44,022 nt of DNA from Gymnopus androsaceus JB14 (taxonomy: Eukaryota > Basidiomycota > Agaricomycetes > Agaricales > Omphalotaceae): assembly GCA_009733575.1 (NCBI GenBank), contig ML769694.1:34524-78545 (forward strand), written 5' to 3'. The notes under the pieces are model-generated. The model did no database searches and was not told the DNA's origin. It saw nothing but the letters and a program-made list of their open reading frames with translations. A program made the translations under genes and the position numbers. Positions 21,088 through 32,515 of the stretch are shown one piece after another; within the stretch, counting starts at the first letter, position 1, and every line of letters begins with the position of its first letter.

Positions 21088-23563
21088 TTATTGTCCAGTA
21101 AACGCCCCTACACTTTCCCAAAAACTGTTGGATAGCAGATAAAAAATACGTAAACAAGCTAAAATCTCCAATGAAATAATCCCATACCTGCACCGTTCGA
21201 GAAATGCCTGATCTCTAACTATCGGGTGTATATCTGTCTGGTTATTAACCGTTTTGTTAAAAATCATCTCGATATCGCCATCTGGGAACATGGTCCAAGG
21301 AAGGGTAATATCGGCCGTTGGATCGACTTTGTCGTTAGGATCCATTGAAATCACAAATGATAAGAACGACTCGGAAAATGAAGCAGAGAATGTTGCGTTC
21401 TCAAAGATCACTGGTCCTAGGCTGTGCGTAGCACTTGAGGAACGACGTTAAACTGAAATGGAGAAATTTGGAGCACCTCGGGAAATAGAAGGTCACGTCT
21501 TGTGCATGAAAAGCCGGAGGGATCGCTGAGATGGGTTTAGACGCGTGTCAATGTACAGCGAAGAGAACACATACCAAACTCTCCCTATCGAAAGCATTAT
21601 CAGTTATTCGCTCAATATATGTACTGGCTTGCACATACTTTGAATGCACTGAAACCGTGCTGGTGGAAAGCATCCATGAGGAAATAACTTGGACATTTGA
21701 AAATCGCTACAGCAAAGTTGCATGCATTGAGTACGAGTAGGGTTATTGGGAGCGGAAGGAGTTCTTGGACTTACAGTCACCCATAATCGCATTAATCTGA
21801 TCGAGAGTGGTACTACCTACCCCCACATATTGCTTTGCGACTTGAGCATCCTCAGCAGGGCCAAATTTGGGAAAGAGTTCGCCTGCATAAATCGAGGTAT
21901 TCAAGACCACACCAGCTTGGTTCACGAAAATTACTCCTTCATGTGCATTGGTGATGGAAAGGATGGCTTTCTAAGTCAAGAATGAGTCAATTGCTTCAGT
22001 AGGATCTGGAAGTAACACTCACTCCATTGATTTTACCTTCCCTGAGAGATATTGTTGGTCTCTGCGTGATAAAGGTACCATCGACTACAGGAGCCCAACC
22101 TAAAGATATTGTGAAGTACACAATATGAAGGTAAGTGTAGGCGACTTACCAAACGTCCCGTAAAACGCTGAAGCATTGACGCTAAGGGTTACATTGGTTA
22201 GAATGGCGATGTCCGAAGCCCGAAGACAAGCCAAGGGGTCCCTGGCGGAGGAGCAGCTTTCCGCCAGTGTAAGTGGAAGCAAAAATTGAAATAGCCGCGA
22301 CAAACTTGGTTTGTGAAAGGACATCTGCATAGATACCCTATATCCAGATAAGAACAACGTCATACATAGCAGTTAGTATGCACCTCAGGAATAGGATCAT
22401 CGTATGCATATTGGGAGGGCAAGAATGTTGAACTCGTGATTCCAGCTCGGAAGAGTGGCGGGTCGGTCTGTCCGTCTTGAGCAACGATGTGCTGCAAAAC
22501 AGATCCGGCACCTGCAAGATATCAGTCATAATTAGGAAATATGGCATTCGGGGAGACGCACCTGCTGATTCGCCCCAGATGGTGACTTTTTGAGGATCTC
22601 CGCCGAATTTTGAGATCTACGACACAAAAACTGGGATAAGGAGACCTAGAACGAGGAAACAGAAGGTGTTCGTACTTGTGTATTAACCCAACGTAATGCA
22701 AAATGTTGGTCCACTGTGCAAAAAAATTCAGCAAAGGAGTTCATGTCCGCGATGTTGTAATACTGACAGAGACCAGCGTTTAGGTCGCCGTCATTTTTCA
22801 CGTCAGTTCCCGCAAGAAAACCTAGGTTTTTCTTTAACTCGACTCAACGCAGAGACCCTTGATGACATACCGAACATGCCCAACCTATACTGTATCATCA
22901 CTGCTATCACCTCGTTGTTGGCTTCATGGAGGAGGTCTGAGCCGAAATAGGGTGAAGCAGCCCCAGTGACATAGCTATGGCATACGCGAATCGTCTTCAA
23001 AAAGCGTGTTTACTGATAGTGAAGATTTCTTACCCGCCTCTAATAACTCGATCAGTATTCATAGAGGCGTGATAGTGTCGATTACTTGCCCATGGATCCA
23101 TACAACGGTAGGATAAGAATGCGTCGTGGAGATGCTATTTCCCGGTATGGCCACACTAAAGTAAAGTGAGATGTGCTCTGAGAAGAACCGGAAACACAAA
23201 ACACACGATGACATACTTTAGAAACAAGCAATCTTCAGAATCTGTAACCAAGCCCTGAATACACTCTGGAGGCGTTGTATCGGCCAGCTGCACACCGCTA
23301 ACATTTGCAGGCGGTTGAGGAGCGTTAAAACGTAGTTCTCCTGGAACAGAAAACTAGTTGAGAGCGGCGCATACCGCATAATGATGATACCGACCAGTTG
23401 GAGGAGCTGCATATCGTATACCATGAAAGTTCGTTACGTTAGTAGTTTCATCGTATACACCCTGATATTGAGCATAGTCCAAATCCACAATGAGTGAGCT
23501 AGCTTGTGATGCAATCGTTTTCGTATAAGAGAGCAGAAGGAGTAGAGGACCCAGTTTGAACAT
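21088..23563 (-). CDS. Secreted type-B carboxylesterase/lipase, copy 2
   Basis: Close paralogue of copy 1 with the same exon pattern. Signal peptide MFKLGPLLLLLSYTKTIAS; VDLDYAQYQGVYDETTNV; oxyanion hole WIHGGGYVTGAASPYFGS; IQYRLGMFG; GDLNAGL; nucleophile VTIWGESAGAGS near 22560-22585; acidic motif NAHEGVIFVNQAG near 21925-21960; histidine in PPAFHAQDVTFYF near 21490-21525. All three catalytic residues are therefore present and no frame break was found. The stop is at 21088-21090 (FWESVGAFTGQ). A 6-nt microexon at 23034-23039 follows a GC-AG intron (23040-23089). The histidine neighbourhood differs from copy 1 (HAQD versus HGMD), so substrate range may have diverged. Confidence 0.88.
23034..23039 (-). 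other. 6-nt microexon encoding the oxyanion-hole glycines, copy 2
   Basis: AGGCGG on the minus strand between a 50-nt GC-AG intron (23040-23089) and a 59-nt GT-AG intron (22975-23033). Inclusion gives the canonical HGGGYVTG motif. Skipping or using the nearby GTAATC donor instead breaks the frame. Confidence 0.85.
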
Positions 23564-24365
23564 CTTGAACAACAGAGAGTGAGGGAATAGGGTCTTCAGG
23601 TACATTCAGCCATAGGCACATCTTATATCGATCTCGAGGATAGATTGAATTGTGTGATTTCTGTGCGTCAGATGTCCGGCGTCCCATGTCTTGACAGTGA
23701 AATCTCCGCGAATTCTTCTCGGGAATCATCTGGCCTCTGGGTCTTCTGAAGTGCTAAATATGCAGTGAAAAAATTGGAACTTGTTGGAACTCATGTAGTT
23801 GAGCGAAACTTGAAAGAGAGTATAGCCCTCAGAGTTATTCTGCAAATATCTAAGTATCTGCTGAAAAATATCTCACGTCAGGTGAGCGAAACAGCAGCTC
23901 CGATATTTCACCGCGTCCCGTTCTGAAATCTCGTAGAGTGCTACAATATCCTGTCGCGCGTTGAGAACGCGAATTGGTGAAAAAAGATGATGATCTGACA
24001 GATCAATGTTGAATGGAAAGAGGTACTACTACTAGCGCCTACCCGGCCCATTCAGTCAAATAAGCGCCAACGCACTTTTTAACACTCGACCACAATAATC
24101 TACTCAACTCGAAGTGGTTAACGCGGCGACTCCTCTTACACTGCTTTCCCCAATATGAACGTCCCCTTCTGCTTTGCCTGACTGCTTGACCGCCGGCGCT
24201 GATTATGACTTGTGACAATCTCGGAACCGCCTTGACTCTTGCTTGGTTGCAATGAGCGAACGAGACGAAAAATAAACGGTGCCGTTCAAGGTACTTAAAC
24301 CAGGCAAAAAATTTATCTTAAATCCATCTAAATTTTCCTTGTAGACCTCAGTTCGTCGTAAATCA
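23564..24365. promoter_or_regulatory. Divergent promoter region, esterase copy 2 (-) and RNA-repair fusion gene (+)
   Basis: About 800 bp separating two genes that point away from each other. No coding sequence was seen. No single regulatory motif stands out enough to name. Confidence 0.45.
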
Positions 24366-27300
24366 ATGGATCATCCCACTGTGAATGTCGCCAATCTGAC
24401 TGCAAATAGGACTGCGCTAGTCCTCATTCCCCCCAAAGAATTTGCTGAGAGACTGAACCAGTTTCGGCTTGTTCATGACAAGGTATGTGCTCTCTGATTT
24501 TTACGAACAAGTCTGATAACTTTTGTCAGTCATCACCGCGATGGACAGCTCACATTACTCTACACTTTTCTTTCACTGAGGTCCCTTACTTTCCCCAAGC
24601 TGTCGCAGCTATTGAACGCGAAATTTCTCAAATTGAACCATTTTCCTTCACATTCGATGGTACAGGAAGTTTTGCGCTCTCCGGATACGACAATGTCCAC
24701 CTCACTGTCTCTGACGATGCAAATATCCAGCGGATATGGTCTGTCATTGCGAAAGCTCTCAATTACTCTGGTCGGCCTTTGACTCCCCATCTAACTGTTG
24801 GTCAGGCCTCTCATGGCAATCCTGAAGCCATGGCCTCTCTACGCCGGAAAGCTCAAAGGCTTTTGGATTCTGTTAGCGCATTGGAATGGCCCGTACGGAG
24901 CGTCGTGTTCCTGAAGAAGGACGGAGACGATGAAGGAATGATGAAGCGATGCCATGAGATCTATCTCGCTGGAGAGTCACGAACTAGTTTCGTGCTCGCG
25001 CCATCATATCCGACTGTTCTTCACGATAGTACTGCGTGGAATTTTTGTGATTCTCCTCCAATTATGGAAGCGCTTCCATCCAGCGTAAAAATTGCAACCT
25101 ATAACATACTCTACGACTATCTCCTCCCAACTTCCAAGCGGTTGCCTTCCATTATTCATACCATTGCCTCTTCCAATTCGGACATCATCTGTTTGCAGGA
25201 GGTCACGGATGAATCTCTTTCAAGTATCCTCTCCTCACCTTTGATCTTTTCCCGCTTCCCCTTTTCAACCCGGCATCCTTCTGTCGTCCTGGAAAACGAA
25301 CGAAACATCCTCCTACTCTCCCGCTTTCCATTTTCCTGGTCCAAACTCGATATCGGTGGGAAACACAAACCCGCTATCCTTGCCTCCTTCCTTAATCCAT
25401 ACGGGCCACAGAACCGTAAGCTCGTACTAGCAGCCACACATCTCACAGCAGGACGAACCGGCTCGTACATAGTACAGAAGACAACGGAGCTGGAGGCTTT
25501 GGTAAACCACATGTACGAGTCTTATCCTGATGATAATTGGGTCCTCGCTGGCGATATGAACTGGCCTGAAAGCGCTCGCGTTACGCCTGCTGATGATCTA
25601 TTCGAAGACGCCGGGCTTGTTGTTCCTCATGCGCCTACGTATGATCCTTCAACCAATTCGCTGGCAGCTGCGACTGTGCGGGAGAGTACTGAGCCGCAAC
25701 GGTTTGACCGGGTTTATGTCAAGAGGAATGGGGGATGGGATGTTGCAAGTACACATGTATTTGGAAACGGCGATGATCCTCCTAGTGATCATTATGGTTT
25801 GACCGTGGTTCTGCAGCGTCGCCTTCCTGCCACCGAGACTGTTGTTTCGGTTCCGGAAAGCACACCTCATCCTCGTAGACCACTATTGCCTTCGACTGGC
25901 GATTTGACGGATACAGAACTAGTCGACCTTTTCACCAAGCAGTCATGGCTTCCTTCCGCAGAACAAGAACGTAAAATGGCCACTGTCGTTGAGACGCTAA
26001 GCTCTATCATCTGTCCTTCGAACCACGCATCCAATAATGTCCAAATTCGCATCGAACGTGTCGGGAGTTATGCGCTCGGTGTTCACACTGCCCATTCTGA
26101 CGTCGATTGTCTGGCAGTAGGCAACGTCTCCTCATCCACTTTCTGGGACCTTGCCAGAAGTCGAATCCGACAGAATGCAATGTTAAGGAAAAGGGGACGT
26201 GGTGTGGATGTTAGGCTTCGGAGATTCGTCAAGGATGCTATTGTGCAGAGGATGGATCTTGAGGTTGAAGGGGTAAGGGTGGATATGCAGTATTGTCCTG
26301 CGAAGAATCTGGTCGGAGAGGAGTAGGTTCATTCTATACCTATTGCTGTTCATAGAAACTGACTCATGCTATAGATGGAAAAACATTGGGTCTCTTCCCT
26401 CGGACTCTCCGCTATTCCTACTCCCTTCTTCAAGTTTGGTCACGCTCAACGCTTATCGAGACGTCCTCACAATACTCAAAGTCCTTCAACCGCCCTCCGT
26501 CTTTTCTGCATTCCGTACTGCGCACCGCGCTATCAAGCTTTTCCTCACCACTCAAGGCCTCTCTGGCGCACGCTTCGGTTTCCTAGGAGGATTTCATCTG
26601 ACCCTTCTGCTCACTCGAGTTACGCTTACCCTGGCTCCATCCGGCGTCGAAACACCGGAATTGAAAGCACGGCACTTGGTACGCCAGTTCTTCGCTACAT
26701 ATGCTAAATGGGATTGGGAACGGGATGCAGTGTGGCCTATACCTTCGCGAGAGCCTGAACTTGACTCTGCTACTGCAACAACGCTGAAGGGATACCGCCG
26801 TTCTTCAACAAAAGAACCCATGGTTGTCCTCTCTATTGAGAGACCTTTATCGAACCTCACGTTCCACGCAAGTCGAAATTCGGTGGAAGTGATGAAGAGA
26901 GCGTTCGAGCGCGCGGATGATATGTTGGAGAAAGGACGGAGCTGGGCGGCGGTTTGTGGACTGGACCGCGAAGAAGCTCCTCATCAGATGTTCTTGAAGC
27001 AACACAAGATCTTCATCAAGCTGGACGTGCAGTTCTGGGGCGGTAGTAATCTGAAAGGGAGGGCTGTTGTTGGGTGGTTGGAGAGCCGGATTGTTAGTGT
27101 GAGTGTCCTTCCGTGTCCCTCTGAATCGGTTGCAAGGAAATCTCATTCTTTTTTCTTTTCTCGCTAGTTACTGGTACAATTGCACAACGTTGCCCCAAGT
27201 CTAAATGCTCGGTTTTGGCCCGTGCGATTTGCTGACGCTGGAACTGTCAATGCGGACGGCAGTGCTCGCGACCTTAATGGATTCTACCTTTTTGGCCTTT

Positions 27301-28061
27301 CCCCATTCTCTTCCGTCTCCCTTTCCCAGTCCCGAAACGCCGCTGCTGAGATCGACCTCGCAGCTCTTTCTCATTGCCTCCGCACTTTCGAAACCGAGTT
27401 GCAGAGCAATGACAAGTTTTATGATTCCCAAAGCACATACATCTCTCTGGGTCTTGTGAAGCGGGGAAACCTTGAGAAAGATATGGGTTTGGACAATATC
27501 ATCCTAGATCCCTTTACATGGTCGGATGATGGTTTTGATCCCATAGACGACGATGAGGATGACGAAGAGGTCGAAGAGGAAAATAGTAACGATGACCTCG
27601 AGTCGGAGCCACCGCTTTCAAGAAACCGTGAATACCAGCTCCTGTCTGCCTCACAGCGCAAGAAAGCCATCGCTGCCTCTAAAGCCAACAGGAGCACAAC
27701 ACATACACCAGCTCCAGGGAAATTGCGTACCAGCGCGGACGTGATGAATCGCTTATTATGGGATCCGATTATAGGGAGGCATGCTGGTGATGAGTATGCT
27801 GTCGGGTATGAGGACCGGTTTTTGGGTATCAAAGAGTCAATGTTGAGGGATTGGGTGATGAAGGAGGTTGAGCATGAATCATTTGTATGTCTTCTTTTCT
27901 ACTATGTTCTGCCCATTTGCTCATTGTACTTGTTATAACAGATTCCTCAGCACCGAATTGTGTACTTCAAGCGGGTGGCAGACGGTGAAATTGTCTGGGA
28001 TAAGAGAAAGAAGATCGATATGGTGTTTGGAAGTGGGCTCAGTGCTGGTAATCGAGTCTAG
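24366..28061 (+). CDS. Four-domain RNA-end processing fusion: 2H phosphoesterase, EEP, nucleotidyltransferase, MJ1316
   Basis: Five exons (24366-24482, 24530-26322, 26375-27098, 27168-27884, 27942-28061) join in frame to 1156 residues. Residues 1-190 are a 2H (LigT/RNA-ligase-like) phosphoesterase with HIT at 47-49 and HLT at 126-128. Residues about 225-471 are an endonuclease/exonuclease/phosphatase domain: YNIL with Asn231, QEV with Glu263, GDMN with Asp381 and Asn383, SDH with His460. Residues about 500-850 are a poly(A)-polymerase-like nucleotidyltransferase: GSYALG, SDVD with Asp563 and Asp565, third Asp near 624, then the helical region NAYRDVLTILK. An acidic linker (1003-1022) precedes the MJ1316/DUF504 domain (about 1065-1156: GYEDRFLGI, HRIVYFKR, EIVWDKRKKIDMVFGS). 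By family knowledge the parts cleave or open cyclic-phosphate ends, remove phosphate groups, add nucleotides and bind RNA ends, suggesting tRNA or RNA 3'-end repair. The substrate is inferred, not shown. Confidence 0.93.
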
Positions 28062-29404
28062 AAATAACAAAACCTTTTTGCTGTACTTAAAATCCTTCTG
28101 CGCGCCGCATTTGAGGAGGTTCTTCGCCATTCATATACAAGACAATATTGAAGTAGTCCAGTGGGGTAACCTAGTATATGAGCTTTAGCCTTCTGTTGCC
28201 CAAATATATCATCTTGAATTCACCACCACCACACATGTGCATACTCATCAAGCTGATTGTCGCCAGAGAGTAGGAAATTTGCGAGCAGATAACGGCCTGG
28301 GAATGAACATCTGGGAGGGAAGAAGTAACCAGTAAATCCTCAATAAATTATCGTAAGACCCAGATATTCAAGCGCACAAGCTCACTGGACAGTAATACGT
28401 TGAGAGATAGAGAGCCTCAGGAGAGGCGAAAAATAGTCAACCATTCCCTTTCCACGAACGCCGCACTCATTCACTAAGAATGGTGACGTGGCGCTGGAGG
28501 CCGGAGGAGCAAGTAGGTAATAGTATAGGTTTTGAGGAAACAAGATACAGTACCGGTTAGATACGGATGCGATTCTCAGGAACCCAATTGAAGGAAATTC
28601 AAGTAAGAGACCAATGAAGTGAGTAAGCCACCTCAATCCATTCGATCCGTTGGTTATTCCTACTCGGGTCAACGAACACTCGTCCGACATAGACCTGGGC
28701 TGCAGGGAGAATTTGGCTGGAGGGGAGAATCCGCCCGGGCTATTCATTGACGGCCCAAGCCAAGCCAATCATCGTATTTTACATCCTGGTGTAAAAATAT
28801 ATGTTACGAGTACGTGTGTGGTAGCTGATTCCAAGACGTTTAAAGTTGGAGGACGAGAACGATCTACTTGGCGTGGCACATGATGTGAACGAGGTTCGGA
28901 AGTGGTTTATTGTAGATAATCCTCTTGAACACCCTTGAGGAAAACAGGGTTGTCAGTAAAATGTTTCTCTAAGAAGAGCAACTGCAACGTACTGAGACAC
29001 CAACGCGAAAACTTGAGGAGCCAATTCCTTCCTCTTCCACAGAGACTGAACTTTGAATCTCACTAGCAAAACGCAACAATAGTCTTCGAGATTTCAGCCA
29101 CCGCTGGGTCGCGCCCGAACTTGCATTGATTCCTAAAGATGGCGCGTCAGCTTGTGGTCCGGGAGATGCATCGAGCCAATGGGTCCAAGCTGATTTGAAA
29201 AGGTTTAAAACTCGCAGTGAATTGGTGAATATGGGTACGGTTTGGAGGTCGTAAGCGTGCGGAGGGCATGAACGGACGTCTAGGGGACGAGTGAAGAGCT
29301 TGTCGTCGCCAAAAACAACAGCTCATTCTGTCATTGCGCTGTGTCTGAGATCGTGTAAGCCCTTGGCCAGCGCTAAATAAACAAAGTAAGCGCGCGTACT
29401 GAAA
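28062..29404. other. Intergenic, no gene recognised
   Basis: 3' flank of the fusion gene. A 128-codon minus-strand frame at 28382-28768 has no family resemblance or splice support. The region is of core-like composition and contains no clear repeats. Confidence 0.4.
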
Positions 29405-29597
29405 CTTTTTATTGCCGTTTTCAAAAAGGTTTGCGCGCGTCGAATTTTCACGTGGGAAAGATATACGTTCGATTTTTGCGCGTTCAGCGACGTTCCGACT
29501 GTTTTCGTTCATAACTAGCCCACTTCTTCTTCAATCGCAAAAAGCCTTTTTCCCCTGAATCTACAGCTTATTCTGCAGACACAAGGCTATAGAAATA

Positions 29598-30346
29598 AGA
29601 TAGGGAGCAGCCAACCTCGGGCAAGATCATGTGCATCAAGCGTGACTGACCAAGTATAGGCAAATTTTTAATGAAAATCCTGTAACAATTTGTCCAGGAC
29701 ATGTGTAGAGAATTCGTTCCATGGATTCCTACTTATTAGGATAATGATCATTTGAGTGGTGAAAGTTTGATCAAAAAGTCAAATTTGGTAGCAAAATTAG
29801 ACAATTTGCCCCATTTTAATCAATATTTCATACATCTTATGGGAGATACTGCCAAAATCACATGGAAAATTTCAAAGGTAGTTCCAAGAAAGGATTGGAC
29901 AAGGTCAAGGAGGCATGTTCACCAAGGAAGAAGAAGAGAAAGCTTGATACAGATGATCTATGTGTAAGTATGTCGCGTTTAATTAATTCATGGTATTACT
30001 TCTAATTGTTTGACATGTATAGGAACACAATGAGTTTCCTTATGGATGACATGGCACATGAGTCCGTGCCCTAAATGTCTTGTGTCAATGCTTGCTTTGC
30101 ATAAATAGTACTTACAGTAATTTGACATTTCCCTCTTAATTTCTCTATCAGTTTTTGTTCAGTGCATTCGCGCTTTTGGATTCTCACATTTCATTGTATT
30201 TAGAAGAGATCCATGTAAGGAATAAGGAGGGGAAGGTGCCGTTCATATTCTATTGAATTTTAAAGAGAATTTGCCTGTATATGGACATGTGACCATCACA
30301 GTGACTTTGTCATGTGATGTTGCCCGAGGTTGGCTGCTCCCTATCT
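29598..30346. mobile_element. 749-bp Tc1/mariner-like non-autonomous element with TA target duplication
   Basis: Perfect 27-bp terminal inverted repeats begin AGATAGGGAGCAGCCAACCT. TA sits directly outside both ends (29596-29597 and 30347-30348), as expected for Tc1/mariner insertion. The interior is AT-rich. A fragment near 29880-29965 reads KKGLDKVKEACSPRKKKRK, basic and possibly a leftover of a coding exon, but there is no transposase domain. It lies inside the larger inverted repeat. Confidence 0.85.
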
Positions 30347-30929
30347 TAGGAAGAATATAGGGTGCTATTTGTGCATGAGATCAATTGCAAGTCTCAGCCG
30401 GTTTTAGCCAAGCTTTAGCCATCCATCATCTCTACCACTGAAAAGAAGGATACTGCTGCCTTGGAATTGTATCTGGGACTGTATTTGGACTGTATAAAAG
30501 CATTAGAATGGTTGAAATTGGGAAATTATTTGTGTTGAGATTGGGATTTTTGAATGTTGAATTTGGGCCAATTGAGCAGACACAGATAGTGGTGCGTTCA
30601 GCGAGTCTTATGTCCTGGAATGAAACCTAACACAATTCCGTTCTCATTAGATCCAGCTGCCTACATCCAAATCCAATAATTTCATTTCAATTGTGCAATA
30701 ATGCAAGATAACTTTTGCAGCAATCATTGACTTCTGCCCAGACCAGCCCATGACAATGATTGGACCCAGCACACAACTTCATTGACCTAGCACTGATTTG
30801 CAGTGTTTTGAAGATGTACAAGAAAGTCTTGCTTGAAAGCTGAAGAGGACTATCGCTGGACATTGGTTAGAAACTTTGAGTATTGACAAAATCATTTTAT
30901 CTATGTATTTTCAGCACAATTTTATGCGG

Positions 30930-31250
30930 TGCACCTGAAGAACATGCAGTAGATTCAGAAAATATAAAGATTCTCATTCCTGGTGCTGAATTGAGTGAGG
31001 TTCAACCAAACACAGCTGCAGCACTGTTGAATGCAAGAACCACATATTTTAATCACTGGAGAGCCCAAATTTCCTATGTTGTGTCTGCAGAACATGTCAT
31101 AGATCCAGAAAATAAAATGCTTTTCATGTCTTTGTCGAGAACTGAATGAGCTACAACCAAAAACAGTCGGAACATCGCTGAACGCGCAAAAATCGAACAT
31201 ATATCTTTCCCACGTGAAAATTCGACGCGCGCAAACCTTTTTGAAAACGG
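30930..31250 (+). pseudogene. Decayed coding fragment with an internal repeated module
   Basis: Two diverged copies of a module follow one another: EHAVDSENIKILIPGAELSE... and EHVIDPENKMLFMSLSRTE..., with continuations QPNTAAALLNARTTYFNHW and, after a TGA, TTKNSRNIAERAKIEHI. The nucleotides align over about 75 bases at a spacing of roughly 145. The second copy runs into the right arm of the inverted repeat. I do not recognise the family. Confidence 0.4.
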
Positions 31251-31260
31251 CGATAAAAAC

Positions 31261-32507
31261 CAAACGCAATCCTCTAAACAGCTCGCACCTTATTGCTTCC
31301 AAATGTTCGACCTGCACTCTTCACGATCACGAATGACATGTATGTAATTGTCGCTCTATACTAATTCGATCCCATAATGAAACTTGCGTAGAAATGCCTC
31401 TGGCTGGATAATGGTTTGAAGATTTTTAAGTTACCAAGAACGAGTTGCTGTGTTAGATTCAAGCCAGAGAAAGGTTCGTCTTCTCTGATTTGTATCTACT
31501 TTTTATCTCTCTTCTTGTTGGCAGATATGGTTCATGACAGACACAAACTGCGGCGATTCAATTGTATCTTCATGAGCTACACAAATGACACACCCCGGAT
31601 ACATTTCAGTCTCCCATCTAAAAGAGGACCCGTTGTCCTTCATATCTTCAGGAAGATTATATCATACGTCCCAAGTCGTATCATTCCACCGGCTTCAAGT
31701 TTTTGCTCTACGAACGAACTACTAGTAAGTTACCTCGAAACGAACAGAGCATCAGATATTTGAAACGAACAGAGCGTCAGATATTTCGACGGTTGCATTC
31801 GATTTTCCTGAAAATTGAAGTGCCATGGCCAGGAAGTTTGACCTTATCGCAAAGCTTTAGCCTGGCCATGGCACTTCCGACTGCAGTTCCTGGCGTATTC
31901 GTCGACTCGGTTTTTCAGGCTGCACTATACCCTATCTTCGTCAACCTTATACTCGTAAATACGAACAAACCTCTCCTGGCTTCTGAAGTTTTAGCTTCAG
32001 GATGTCACATTTACTTTGACTTCCGCTCTGTTTAGAGACTTTGACTTACATCCTTGTCTGAGGAGTTTGCTCTGCCAATGAAGTTACCAAGTTGAGTAGA
32101 GAAATTTCCACTCGCACGGTTTTTGGATTGAAGCGATACCTTGCACAGGGCCAGTTGGTCCGCGCATCATCGACTTGCTGGAAATGGAGAGAGACTCGTT
32201 ATACAGATACATATGCTGACTGTCAATTCAAAAGCTTTGACTGCTTCGATTGGGAAGAGAACTGGGAAGGAATTCGACTCGACAGTAGCACAAGCAGTTG
32301 CTACTCCTGCTGCTCCCCTTGGTATCTCTCCCGCCTGCCAGCTCCGGCGGATATCTTTGGGGTCCGTGTGAAACTATGGGCTATGCCTATTCACCCTATG
32401 AGTGTATTTCTCCTCCCATTGTTGATCTAGGGACAAGGGTAAATGCACACTCAACCAGCTACACCGGCGGCCAAAACTGATGGACCCCTCAAATCAGAGA
32501 GGTGGGC
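31261..32507. other. No intact gene; short repeats, a hairpin and a possible coding remnant
   Basis: A 25-bp direct duplication GAAACGAACAGAGCRTCAGA (31737-31786) and a perfect 16-bp hairpin, AAGTGCCATGGCCAGG at 31818-31833 with its complement at 31861-31876 and a 27-nt loop, are visible. Around 32130-32360 one frame reads GKRTGKEFDSTVAQAVATPA, which looks gene-like but has no family I recognise and is broken by stops upstream. Confidence 0.45.
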
Positions 32508-32515
32508 ACTAAATT

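Larger units (their letters stand above)
29405..31260. repeat. About 104-bp inverted repeat enclosing 1.65 kb
   Basis: The left arm 29405-29509 and right arm 31155-31260 are reverse complements with only about five differences; the shared core includes CACGTGGGAAAGATATA and GCGCGCGTCGAATTTTCACG. Read outward, both arms encode NSRN(V/I)AERAKIE(R/H)ISFPREN. I found no target-site duplication outside the arms, so it could be either a terminal inverted repeat of an element or an inverted duplication of an old coding fragment. Confidence 0.8.

Noticed and set aside
28382..28768. 128-codon minus-strand frame after the RNA-repair gene
   Set aside because: No recognisable motif, no splice partners, and composition like noncoding flank.
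32092..32480. Overlapping plus-strand frames of 60-112 codons
   Set aside because: One is gene-like but no start, splice pattern or family could be supported; kept only as a note in the regional entry.
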